Shown: piece by piece, positions 16,765 to 24,749 of the stretch
How positions within the stretch are numbered: the first letter of the stretch is position 1
How the letters are laid out: the number at the start of each line of letters is the position of its first letter
NCBI GenBank assembly: GCA_023406985.1
Contig: JAEXTK010000234.1
Coordinates: 3,306 to 67,305, forward strand
Length of the DNA stretch: 64,000 bases
Source of the DNA: Spirochaetota bacterium
GTDB lineage: Bacteria; Spirochaetota; Spirochaetia; Treponematales; Breznakiellaceae
Direction: 5' to 3'
Translations under genes and position numbers: made by a program
Notes under the pieces: generated by a model
Database searches by the model: none
What the model was told of the DNA's origin: nothing
Seen by the model: only the letters and a program-made list of their open reading frames with translations

Positions 16765-17625
16765 ATGATAATGGAAGAGGTTTTCGAGAAGCTGCGCTCG
16801 TTGCAGGATGTCCTCGCTGAAAAGATCGCCCTTGAGGGTGAAATTCAGGACATCCCGAAGCTCCTCCTGACCCAGGAAGAGCTTCTCGCGCGGCTCAAGA
16901 AAGTATTCATCGAAAAAAACCAGGAATATGAAGCCGTCCGCGCCAACGTGACCCTGTTGCGGGGACAGCTCAGCGACGCGGAAAGCGCGCGAGAGAAAGC
17001 CGAAAAGAACATGGATTCGATTACGACTCAGCGCGAATACGAGGCCCTGGACAAGGAAATCCGCGACGCTTCCGAAAAGGAGCAGCAGTACCGCAAGGAC
17101 CTGCAGAAGGAAGAACGCCTCTTCGCCGAGTTGGACGAGCAGCAGAAGCGCGATGCCGCGTTGATCGATCAGCAAGAGAAGGAGCTCGCCGAGAAGCGCG
17201 CCGGCGTCGAGGCGGAGATCGCCGCGAAGAAGGCCTCGTGCGCGGAACTCGTGGATCGGGAAAAGGATATCACCCCGGGCCTCGATCCGGACGTGCTGTT
17301 CAAGTTCGAGCGGATCATCCGCAGCAAGCTCGGCCTCGGTATCGTCGCCATCAAGGGCGGCGTCTGCACGGGCTGCCATATGATTCTGCCTGCGCAGTTC
17401 GCGAATCTCGTCCGCTCGGGAGAGGAGATCGTCTTCTGCCCGTATTGTTCCCGCATCCTCTTCTATCAGGAAGCCGAGCAGGGCGAACAGGACTTCTTCG
17501 ATGAGGAAGACGCCGGTAGCCTCTCCGACCTCGATGACCTCGAGGGGGACGACGAAGAGGAATACGAGGAAGACGAAGGCGACGAGGGCGGAGAAGAAAA
17601 GGGCGAGATGGATTACGAGGAGTGA
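16765..17625 (+). CDS. Zinc-ribbon coiled-coil protein (CdsZ-like) with acidic tail
   Basis: A 286-residue protein: long coiled coil over about residues 5-170, then a C4-type zinc ribbon (CTGCHM and CPYCSR, roughly 202-233). The C-terminal tail of about 45 residues is overwhelmingly Asp and Glu. The coiled-coil plus C4 ribbon layout is that of the family described as CdsZ in Chlamydia and its widespread bacterial relatives, whose role is not settled. The first ATG at 16765 follows AAGGGG by eight bases. It has its own promoter and lies directly upstream of rnpB. Confidence 0.82.
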   Translation: MIMEEVFEKLRSLQDVLAEKIALEGEIQDIPKLLLTQEELLARLKKVFIEKNQEYEAVRANVTLLRGQLSDAESAREKAEKNMDSITTQREYEALDKEIRDASEKEQQYRKDLQKEERLFAELDEQQKRDAALIDQQEKELAEKRAGVEAEIAAKKASCAELVDREKDITPGLDPDVLFKFERIIRSKLGLGIVAIKGGVCTGCHMILPAQFANLVRSGEEIVFCPYCSRILFYQEAEQGEQDFFDEEDAGSLSDLDDLEGDDEEEYEEDEGDEGGEEKGEMDYEE

Positions 17626-17632
17626 TTTTTTA

Positions 17633-18137
17633 GGCGGCGGGTTCGGCAGTCGCGGAGGAGAAGCTTCGCTTCTCCTTTCCGAGGAAAGTCCGGGCTCCGT
17701 AGGGCATGATGCCGGGTAACGCCCGGGCGCCCGGTCGTCTTTTCGTTCCTTCGGGAACGGACGGATGTCCGGGTGACAGACAGCGCAACAGAAAGCAAAC
17801 CGCCGAAGTTTCCGGTTTGTCGGGGGGTCGAGAAAGCCGAAAGGCTTTCAGGCCTTTCGGCTTTCTCGGGAAATAGCTGAGGAGCCGTAAGGCGACGAAG
17901 CTATTCGGTAAGGGTGAAAGGGTGGGGTAAGAGCCCACCGCGCGTCCGGTAACGGACGCGGCACGGCAAGCCTCATCAGGAGCAAAGCCGAGCAGCGGTA
18001 TGGATTGCCCGTCCGGTATGCCGCGGGTAGGCTGCGTCGACGGCGTCGGCAACGGCGACGCCAGATAGATGACTGCCGCGCCGATCCGGGCGATCCGGGT
18101 CGGTTGGCACAGAACCCGGCTTAGGAGCCCGCCGCCT
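17633..18137 (+). ncRNA. rnpB: RNase P RNA (class A)
   Basis: Catalytic RNA that trims tRNA 5' ends. The ends pair as the P1 helix (GGCGGCGGG with CCCGCCGCC at 18128-18136) and a run of six T follows, acting as terminator. Universally conserved blocks are present in order: GAGGAAAGTCCGGGCTCC near 17684, ACAGAAA, GGTAAGGGTGAAAGGGTG, GGTAAGAGCCCACC, GGCACGGCAAG, and AGATAGATGACTGCC followed by ACAGAACCCGGCTTA. The total of about 505 bases is longer than the usual 350-400, partly because of a long perfect hairpin at 17829-17868. No distinct promoter is visible just before it, so it may be processed from the upstream transcript. Confidence 0.95.
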
Positions 18138-18159
18138 TTTTTCTCCCCGTGACGCCACG

Positions 18160-18188
18160 TTGACTTTTTACCATAAAACCGCTTAAAT
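18160..18188 (+). promoter_or_regulatory. Promoter for the TPR-mreB-rodA operon
   Basis: TTGACT (18160-18165), a 17-base spacer and TTAAAT (18183-18188), right after the rnpB terminator. Transcription would start near 18195, about eight bases before the ATG at 18203. Confidence 0.6.
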
Positions 18189-18202
18189 CGGTGGCAATTG
18201 CT

Positions 18203-19132
18203 ATGATCGGACGGGCACGCTCCAGCTACGGCGCATTAATTCTAAGAAGGCGAGCTCTGAGATCGATAGCGCTCATATCGATCGTGGTGCTCCTGACGGC
18301 CGCCTCGGCGTTCGCGGCCGTTTATTGGGTCCGGCACGGCAGCGGCGAACGGTCCGCGGCGCTCAAGGCGTGGACGGACGGCGCTTACGACGTCGTCTAC
18401 CGATCCGCGGAAAAACAATTGGAAGAGGCTCCGCTCTCCTCTTTTTGGCTCATGATGCGCGGATTCTCCGCCTATCAACTCGCCACCGCGCAGATCAATA
18501 ATCAGGACACCGTCGCCTATATCGATGAATCGATAGCCGTGCTTCGGAAGGCCCAGCTCGTCGGCTCAGGACGCATGGAAGCGCGCGTGCGCTACGTCTT
18601 GGGCAAGGCTTACTACCAGAAGGGGCCCCAGTACGCGGATCAAGCCGCCGCCAACCTGGAAGCGGCGCTCGCGGCGAAGATCGACGCTCCCGATATCCAT
18701 GAATACCTCGGCCTCGCCTATGCCGCCCTCCATGATTACAAGAAAAGCGTCATCGCCTTTTCCCAGGCGCTCGGCCCCGATCCTTCCGATCTGCTCTTGC
18801 TCGCGATCGCGAAATCCTATATCGAATTGGGCGAAAAGGATTCGGCGCGCGCCTATCTCATACGATGCGCCGAGAATTCCAAGGATACCCATGTCATAAT
18901 ACAGGCCAGGTTGTTGTTGGGAAGAATCCTGTTTGAAGGCGGCGATGCCGCCGGCGCGGAAAAGGAATACCTATCGATACTCGACATCGATGCGGAGAAC
19001 GCCGAGACGCATTTCGCGCTGGGGGAACTCTACTCCGCTTTAGGCGATGCCGTGAAGGCGCGCGCCGAATGGCGGAGAACGCTGAGAATCGATGCAGCTC
19101 ATGGGCCGGCGCGAGCACGGCTCAGTTTGTAA
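18203..19132 (+). CDS. Membrane-anchored TPR protein at the head of the mre operon
   Basis: A 309-residue protein with a single N-terminal membrane segment (about 22-44) and then tetratricopeptide-like helical pairs (for example YLGLAYAALHDYKKSVIAFSQ and THFALGELYSALGDAVKA). TPR repeats mediate protein-protein contacts; the partner is unknown, but being first in the mreBCD-mrdA-rodA transcription unit suggests a role in the elongation machinery. ATG 18203 is preferred to the GTG at 18191, which lies almost on the predicted transcription start. Confidence 0.75.
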   Translation: MIGRARSSYGALILRRRALRSIALISIVVLLTAASAFAAVYWVRHGSGERSAALKAWTDGAYDVVYRSAEKQLEEAPLSSFWLMMRGFSAYQLATAQINNQDTVAYIDESIAVLRKAQLVGSGRMEARVRYVLGKAYYQKGPQYADQAAANLEAALAAKIDAPDIHEYLGLAYAALHDYKKSVIAFSQALGPDPSDLLLLAIAKSYIELGEKDSARAYLIRCAENSKDTHVIIQARLLLGRILFEGGDAAGAEKEYLSILDIDAENAETHFALGELYSALGDAVKARAEWRRTLRIDAAHGPARARLSL

Positions 19133-19147
19133 GACCGGAGGACCAGT

Positions 19148-20191
19148 ATGACACGCGGAAAGCTCTTCGACGGAATGTCTTCGGATATCGGCATCGATTT
19201 GGGAACCTGCAACACCCTCATCTATGTGCGCGGCAAGGGCATCGTCATCAATGAACCTTCGGTCGTCGCGGTAGAACGCGGAACGAAGAAGGTCGTCGCC
19301 GTCGGCTCGGAAGCCAAACGCATGCTTTGGAAGACCCCGGGGGACATCATCGCCATCCGGCCCCTCCGCGACGGCGTGATCGCCGACCTGGAGACGACCG
19401 AAAAGATGATCCGCTATTTCATCTCCAAGGTGCTACCGCGCCACTGGTTCGTCAAGCCGCGCATGGTGATCGGGGTTCCTTCCTGCATCACGGAAGTGGA
19501 GCGGCGCGCCGTGGAAGAGAGCGCCTATAAGGCGGGGGCCCGGGACGTCAAGGTCATCGAGGAGAGCCTCGCCGCGGCGATCGGCGCCGATATCCCGATC
19601 TTCGAGCCGGCCGGCCACATGATTTGCGATATCGGCGGCGGAACGACGGAAATCTCCGTCATCTCGCTCGGCGGCATGGTCGTGACCAACGCCATCCGCC
19701 TCGGCGGCGACGAGTTCGACGAAGCCATCATCAAGCACGTCCGCAGCGTCCACAACCTCATCATCGGCGAACAGACCGCCGAACGGCTCAAGATAGAAAT
19801 CGGCAACGCTTCGCCGGACAAGACCATTGAGAAGGTGGAGATCAAGGGAACCGACGCCATCACCGGCCTGCCGCGCCGCCTGGAGATCGACTCGGTGGAA
19901 GTCCGCGAGGCGCTCAAGGACCCGATCACCCAGATCATCGATGAGATCAAACGGACGCTCGGCCAGACGCCGCCGGAACTCGCCGCGGATATCGTCGAGC
20001 GCGGCATCGTCATGACCGGCGGCGGATCGCTGCTCAAAGGCTTGCCGAAGCTCATCGCCAAGGAGACGGGGGTCCCGGTCATTCTCGCGGAACGGCCCCT
20101 GGACTGCGTCGCCCTCGGGGCAGGAAAATACTTCGAACATGCGAAGGGCTTCGACAATACCCGTTCGATCTACGACAACCTCAACGGATAG
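19148..20191 (+). CDS. mreB: Rod shape-determining protein MreB
   Basis: Bacterial actin that positions wall synthesis along the cell cylinder. The 347-residue length and motifs are typical: phosphate 1 [10 protein letters not shown] (residues 17-26), connect/phosphate 2 [10 protein letters not shown], and an adenosine motif in [11 protein letters not shown]. An amphipathic N-terminal stretch precedes the fold. GGAGG stands before the ATG. It is 15 bases downstream of the TPR gene and five bases upstream of mreC. Confidence 0.97.
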   Translation: MTRGKLFDGMSSDIGIDLGTCNTLIYVRGKGIVINEPSVVAVERGTKKVVAVGSEAKRMLWKTPGDIIAIRPLRDGVIADLETTEKMIRYFISKVLPRHWFVKPRMVIGVPSCITEVERRAVEESAYKAGARDVKVIEESLAAAIGADIPIFEPAGHMICDIGGGTTEISVISLGGMVVTNAIRLGGDEFDEAIIKHVRSVHNLIIGEQTAERLKIEIGNASPDKTIEKVEIKGTDAITGLPRRLEIDSVEVREALKDPITQIIDEIKRTLGQTPPELAADIVERGIVMTGGGSLLKGLPKLIAKETGVPVILAERPLDCVALGAGKYFEHAKGFDNTRSIYDNLNG

Positions 20192-20196
20192 CCGCG

Positions 20197-21069
20197 ATGC
20201 GGCATGACGATACGCGCGCCCCGCGTCGCCGAAGGAGCGCGGAGGCCTACGTTTTCGCGGCGCTCATGTTCGTCTCTTTTTCCGCGCTCCTGATCTCTAC
20301 ACGCAGCTTCGTCCTCAACGTCGGAGAACTCGGGCTCTCCCTGTTCTCCGGCGTCCGCGGCGTCGTTACCGCCGTATCGTCCTTCACGTCCCGGACGGTC
20401 CTGTCCGTCACCGAGTTGGCGAATCTCCGGAAGCAGTACGCCGACCTCCTCGTGCGCATGGAGCGCTACGAATCGCTTGAGCGGGACGCTGCCGACATAC
20501 GCAGGGAAAACCTCAGGCTGCGCGAGCAGCTCGGTTTCGCGGAAACGTTGCGGTACCGGTATGTCCCCGCCCGCGTCATCGGAAGGGACCCCGATAACCT
20601 CTTCTCGGCGTTCGTCGTCGACAAGGGCGTAAAGCACGGCATAAAGCGTAACATGACGGTGATCGCCTACCAGGACGGGGTCCAGGGATTGGTGGGCAAG
20701 GTAGTCCAGGTGGGGCGCACCGAGAGCCTCGTGATGCCGGTTTACGACGTAAACGCCTTCGTCGCCGCCCGCATGGTCGAGTCGCGCTACGAGGGGATAG
20801 TCTCCGGGCAGGGGAGCGCCGATCTTCCCCTGGTCATGCGATACATCAAGAAACGCGCCAAAGAAGAGCTCCATTACGGAGATCCCGTCGCGACGAGCGG
20901 GATGGGGGGGGTCTATCCGAAAGACCTCGTCATCGGCCGCGTATCCAAGATACTGTTCCAGGAATACGCCACTTCCCTCGAAGTAGAGCTCGAGAGCGCG
21001 ATCGACTTTTCTCGGCTCGAGTACGTCTTCGCCGTCGACCGGGAAAGCACGGAGGAGATCGATGGCTAG
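20197..21069 (+). CDS. mreC: Rod shape-determining protein MreC
   Basis: Periplasmic scaffold of the elongasome, anchored by one N-terminal membrane segment (about 19-42), then a coiled coil (about 70-110) and a beta-rich domain with the family features VIGRDP and VVDKGVKHGI. The length of 290 residues is typical. It overlaps mreD by eight bases. Confidence 0.93.
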   Translation: MRHDDTRAPRRRRSAEAYVFAALMFVSFSALLISTRSFVLNVGELGLSLFSGVRGVVTAVSSFTSRTVLSVTELANLRKQYADLLVRMERYESLERDAADIRRENLRLREQLGFAETLRYRYVPARVIGRDPDNLFSAFVVDKGVKHGIKRNMTVIAYQDGVQGLVGKVVQVGRTESLVMPVYDVNAFVAARMVESRYEGIVSGQGSADLPLVMRYIKKRAKEELHYGDPVATSGMGGVYPKDLVIGRVSKILFQEYATSLEVELESAIDFSRLEYVFAVDRESTEEIDG

Positions 21070-21565
21070 AACCATCCTTTGGGCCACCGCCATCGCCGCT
21101 TTGGCGGCCCTGCTGCAATCCACGTTGCTCGCGCGTTTGGCCATTTTCCACACGGTCCCGGATTTGGCCCTCGGCGTCCTCGTGTACGTCGCCTACGTGA
21201 ACGGAACGATGACCGGACAAATCACGGGTTTTACCTCAGGCGTGGCGCTCGACTTCCTCTCCGCAGCCCCACTCGGTTTCAACGCCTTGTTGCGGACTAT
21301 CATCGGAGCGCTCGCGGGCCTGCTGAAGGGGACCTTCTTCCTGGACGTCGCCGTCCTGCCGATGGTCCTCTGCGCCGTCGCGACGCTCGTAAAGGCCTTG
21401 GTGGCGTTCGTCGTCAACTTCCTGTTCGCCGGCGCCGTTCCCGCGTACCAAATCGGATCCCCGACGCTTTGGATTGAACTGGCGTATAACGCGGCAGCGG
21501 CGCCGTTCCTCTTTGCCTTCCTCAATCTATTCAAGGCGGTGTTGAAGCCCCGGCAGGTGAGCTGA
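21062..21565 (+). CDS. mreD: Rod shape-determining protein MreD
   Basis: A 167-residue integral membrane protein with about five hydrophobic segments, positioned between mreC and the PBP2 gene as in most rod-shaped bacteria. The GFTSGVALDFLSAAPLGFNAL segment is typical of the family (split here as GFTSGVALDF plus a following PLGFNAL). It partners MreC and PBP2 in the membrane. The last base of its stop is the first base of the mrdA start (TGATG). Confidence 0.88.
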   Translation: MARTILWATAIAALAALLQSTLLARLAIFHTVPDLALGVLVYVAYVNGTMTGQITGFTSGVALDFLSAAPLGFNALLRTIIGALAGLLKGTFFLDVAVLPMVLCAVATLVKALVAFVVNFLFAGAVPAYQIGSPTLWIELAYNAAAAPFLFAFLNLFKAVLKPRQVS

Positions 21566-23442
21566 TGGCGATAGATATCCGTCCCGAAGGAGAAGAGCGC
21601 CCCCTCCTCAGGATGCAGGGGCTGCAAGCGGTCTTCATCGCGATCTTCGTCCTGTACGCGTTCCGGTTGTTCAGCATCCAGGTCTTGAGCGGCGACCTGT
21701 ACCGGGCACGGGCGGAGAATATCGCGCGGCGGACGACGGTCCTTCCCGCGCAACGCGGCGAGATATATGACCGCAATTACAATACCCCGATGGTGCTCAA
21801 TACCGATTCGTTCGCCGTCTATATCGTTCCCGCGGAAATCCCGAAGGGCCAAGCCCAGGCTATCTTCGCGCGCCTCGCGGACATCCTCGGCGTGTCGAAA
21901 CAGCAGATCGAAAAGAAGATCCCTCCCGCGTACTACCATCTCTATCAGCCGATCGAGGTCGTCGCCAACGTCGCCTTCGAAACGATCGGCGCGATAGCCG
22001 AGCGCATCGATGAGCTCCCCGGGGTTTCTTGGCAGTCCAAGCCGATGCGCAACTATGTCGATACGGGCAGCCTCTCCCACATCATCGGTTACGTCGGCGA
22101 CATCACGAAAGACGAACTCAAGGTGATGTACAACAAGGGCTACGAGGCCGGCAACGTCATCGGCAAGGCCGGCATAGAGAAGCAGTACGACGAGCTGCTG
22201 CGGGGCAAGGACGGGCGGGAAGTACGCGTCGTCGACGTGCGGGGCCGGCGGATCTCCGGCGATGCGGGCGGCTTCGAGGATCCTCCCGTCATGGGGCGGA
22301 ATTTGGTGCTCACCATCGATCGGTCGATCCAGACGCTCGCCGAGAAGGCCCTCGGAGAGCGCATGGGGTCCATCGTGGTGCTCAAGCCCGCCACCGGCGA
22401 GGTACTCGCCATGGTGTCCTACCCCTGGTACGATCCGAATATCTTCAACCGGAGCGTCGGCGGGGGACTGTATCAGACCCTCCTCGATGATCCCAATAAA
22501 CCGTTCCTTAATCGCGCGATCCAGTCCCACTATCCTCCGGCTTCGACCTTTAAAGTCGTCATGTCGACGGGTATCCTGGCGGAGAAGGCTTTTCCGCCGG
22601 ACAAACTGATCAACTGCGAAGGCGAAATCGTCTACGGAGACCGGGTATTCCGCTGCCATATCCGTCGTCCCGGCCACGGCCTCTTGGACCTGCGCGGCGC
22701 CCTTGAGCAATCCTGCGACGTCTATTTCTGGATTACCGGCCGCGACAACCTCGGCGTGGAGCGTATCGTCTCCTACGCGAAGGATTTCGGCTTCGGCGTG
22801 CCGACGGAGATCGATTTGCCGGGCGAGATAGCCGGCTTCATCCCGACTCCGCGTTGGAAGGATCGCCGCTTCCACGAGAAATGGCTCGGCGGCGACACCA
22901 TGAACATGTCGATCGGTCAGGGATACACCTTGGTTACCCCGATCCAGATGGCCGACATGGTGGCCATGGTCGTCAACGACGGCACGATTTACCGGCCGCA
23001 TATCCTCAAGGAGATCCGCGATCCCGTATCGGGCGCCATCGTACAATCGGTCAGGCCGCAAGTGCTCCATAAGTCCGAAATAGCTCCGGACGTTTTCGCG
23101 ACCGTTCGCGCCAACATGCGCGGCGTCGTGAGCGAGGGTACTGCGCGCTTCCCGGTCAATATCAAGGCGGTCGAGATCGCGGGTAAGACGGGAACCGGCG
23201 AGGTCGGCATCGCGGATCGGTGGCATTCCTGGTTCGCGTCCTATGCTCCGTATACCACGGATAATCCCGAGGAACGCATCATCGTTTCCGTAATGGTCGA
23301 GGCTTCAAACAAGTGGGAGTGGTGGGCCCCCTACGCCTCGGCCATCATTTACCAGGGCATATTCGCAGGGCAGGATTACGAAGAGGCCGTCAAGTCCCTG
23401 GGATTCCAATATCTCATGCCGCAAAGGGAGCGCCGCGAATGA
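21565..23442 (+). CDS. mrdA: Penicillin-binding protein 2
   Basis: Transpeptidase that crosslinks peptidoglycan during elongation. The 625-residue protein has an N-terminal anchor (about 20-40), a PBP dimerisation/pedestal domain, and the transpeptidase domain. Catalytic motifs are S327-T-F-K330 (SxxK), S383-C-D385 at the SxN position, and K541-T-G543. In the second motif aspartate stands in place of asparagine, as in many PBP2 proteins. It is coupled by one base to mreD and by four bases to rodA. Confidence 0.95.
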   Translation: MAIDIRPEGEERPLLRMQGLQAVFIAIFVLYAFRLFSIQVLSGDLYRARAENIARRTTVLPAQRGEIYDRNYNTPMVLNTDSFAVYIVPAEIPKGQAQAIFARLADILGVSKQQIEKKIPPAYYHLYQPIEVVANVAFETIGAIAERIDELPGVSWQSKPMRNYVDTGSLSHIIGYVGDITKDELKVMYNKGYEAGNVIGKAGIEKQYDELLRGKDGREVRVVDVRGRRISGDAGGFEDPPVMGRNLVLTIDRSIQTLAEKALGERMGSIVVLKPATGEVLAMVSYPWYDPNIFNRSVGGGLYQTLLDDPNKPFLNRAIQSHYPPASTFKVVMSTGILAEKAFPPDKLINCEGEIVYGDRVFRCHIRRPGHGLLDLRGALEQSCDVYFWITGRDNLGVERIVSYAKDFGFGVPTEIDLPGEIAGFIPTPRWKDRRFHEKWLGGDTMNMSIGQGYTLVTPIQMADMVAMVVNDGTIYRPHILKEIRDPVSGAIVQSVRPQVLHKSEIAPDVFATVRANMRGVVSEGTARFPVNIKAVEIAGKTGTGEVGIADRWHSWFASYAPYTTDNPEERIIVSVMVEASNKWEWWAPYASAIIYQGIFAGQDYEEAVKSLGFQYLMPQRERRE

Positions 23443-24749
23443 ACCTGCGTCGTATCGCAGAGCTGGATTTTTCCTTGCTGATCATCGTCGCCATGCTGAC
23501 GTGTTTCGGCATCCTCTTCATTTTTTCCTCGGGCATCACTTCCACCGGAGAGGTGGTCTCGAACGAATACCTGAAACAGATATTCTGGGGCGTATCCGGC
23601 CTCTTGATCGCCGTCATGCTCGCCTTGGTCGATTACCGGCGCGTGTACGATTTCTCCGCCTACCTGTACCTCGCGATGCTCGCCTTGCTCGTCTATACGC
23701 GTTTGTTCGGCCGCGTGGTCAACGGCGCCCGGTCTTGGGTCGGCATCGGTTCGTTCGGTCTGCAGCCTTCGGAGTTCGCCAAGATAGCGACGATCCTGTT
23801 CCTCGCTCATTATCTCGATTCCTCGCGGCGCGCGCATGACGATTTGCGGCGGTTTTTCATCTCGTGCGGAATCGTTTTCGCTCCCGTGATTCTCATCCTT
23901 TCGCAGCCGGACTTGGGCACTGCGCTCGTATTCCTTCCGATCCTCATCGTGATGACGTTCATCGCGGGCCTCCCGCGGCGCTTCGTGGCGTTCCTTGCGG
24001 GATTCATCGCCCTTACCGGGTTCCTGACCGTCCTGCCGTTGTGGCAGCAGTACATCTTGAAGGGAGCCTTCCCCTCGCTTATGGTTTTCACCAACAGCAA
24101 GGCCGTCTTTTCGCTCATCGCCTCGTTCAGTTTGATCCTGGTGATGGCCGTCATCGGCTATAGTCGCTATTCCCGACGGTATTTCTACTGGATCGTATAT
24201 GCCACGGGCTTGAGCATCGCTTCCCTCGCCGCATCCTTCGCCGCGCGCATCGTCCTCAAGGATTACCAAATCATGCGGCTCATCGTATTCCTCGATCCGA
24301 ACGTCGATCCCCGGGGATCCGGTTGGAATATCATCCAGTCGATCACGGCGATCGGATCGGGCGGTTTTCTCGGAAAGGGGTACCTGCAAGGCACGCAGAG
24401 CCACTACCGCTTTCTTCCTCAGCAGAGTACCGACTTCATTTTTTCCATTTTTTCCGAGGAATGGGGCTTCCTTGGCGGAATACTGGTGTTCTCGCTCTTT
24501 TTGGCCCTCTCGCTACGGCTCGTGCGCATCATGAAGACTACGTCCGATCCGTACGGCGCGTACATCGCCGCGGGGCTGTCGGCGATGTACGTATTCCATT
24601 TTCTCGTCAACGTCGGAATGACCATGGGCGTGATGCCCATTACCGGAATACCTCTGCTTTTCATGTCGTATGGCGGATCCTCTCTGTTGGCGGCCATGAC
24701 CGGCATCGGATTCGCCATGAGCATTTACGTTCGAAGGTATGAACATTGA
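23439..24749 (+). CDS. rodA: Peptidoglycan glycosyltransferase RodA
   Basis: SEDS-family glycan polymerase that works with PBP2. It has 436 residues and about ten membrane segments. Recognised motifs are GARSW, LQPSEFAK, QPDLGTALVF and, near the end, FMSYGGSSLLA. ATG 23439 overlaps the mrdA stop by four bases; a longer open frame upstream reads through mrdA in another frame and is not used. The next gene starts with TTG inside the rodA stop (TTGA). Confidence 0.95.
   Translation: MNLRRIAELDFSLLIIVAMLTCFGILFIFSSGITSTGEVVSNEYLKQIFWGVSGLLIAVMLALVDYRRVYDFSAYLYLAMLALLVYTRLFGRVVNGARSWVGIGSFGLQPSEFAKIATILFLAHYLDSSRRAHDDLRRFFISCGIVFAPVILILSQPDLGTALVFLPILIVMTFIAGLPRRFVAFLAGFIALTGFLTVLPLWQQYILKGAFPSLMVFTNSKAVFSLIASFSLILVMAVIGYSRYSRRYFYWIVYATGLSIASLAASFAARIVLKDYQIMRLIVFLDPNVDPRGSGWNIIQSITAIGSGGFLGKGYLQGTQSHYRFLPQQSTDFIFSIFSEEWGFLGGILVFSLFLALSLRLVRIMKTTSDPYGAYIAAGLSAMYVFHFLVNVGMTMGVMPITGIPLLFMSYGGSSLLAAMTGIGFAMSIYVRRYEH

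Noticed and set aside
21193..23226. 677-codon minus-strand open frame
   Set aside because: It mirrors mreD and mrdA on the other strand; no motif, no ribosome binding site, and composition (Asp/Arg/Gly/His-rich) typical of antisense shadows.
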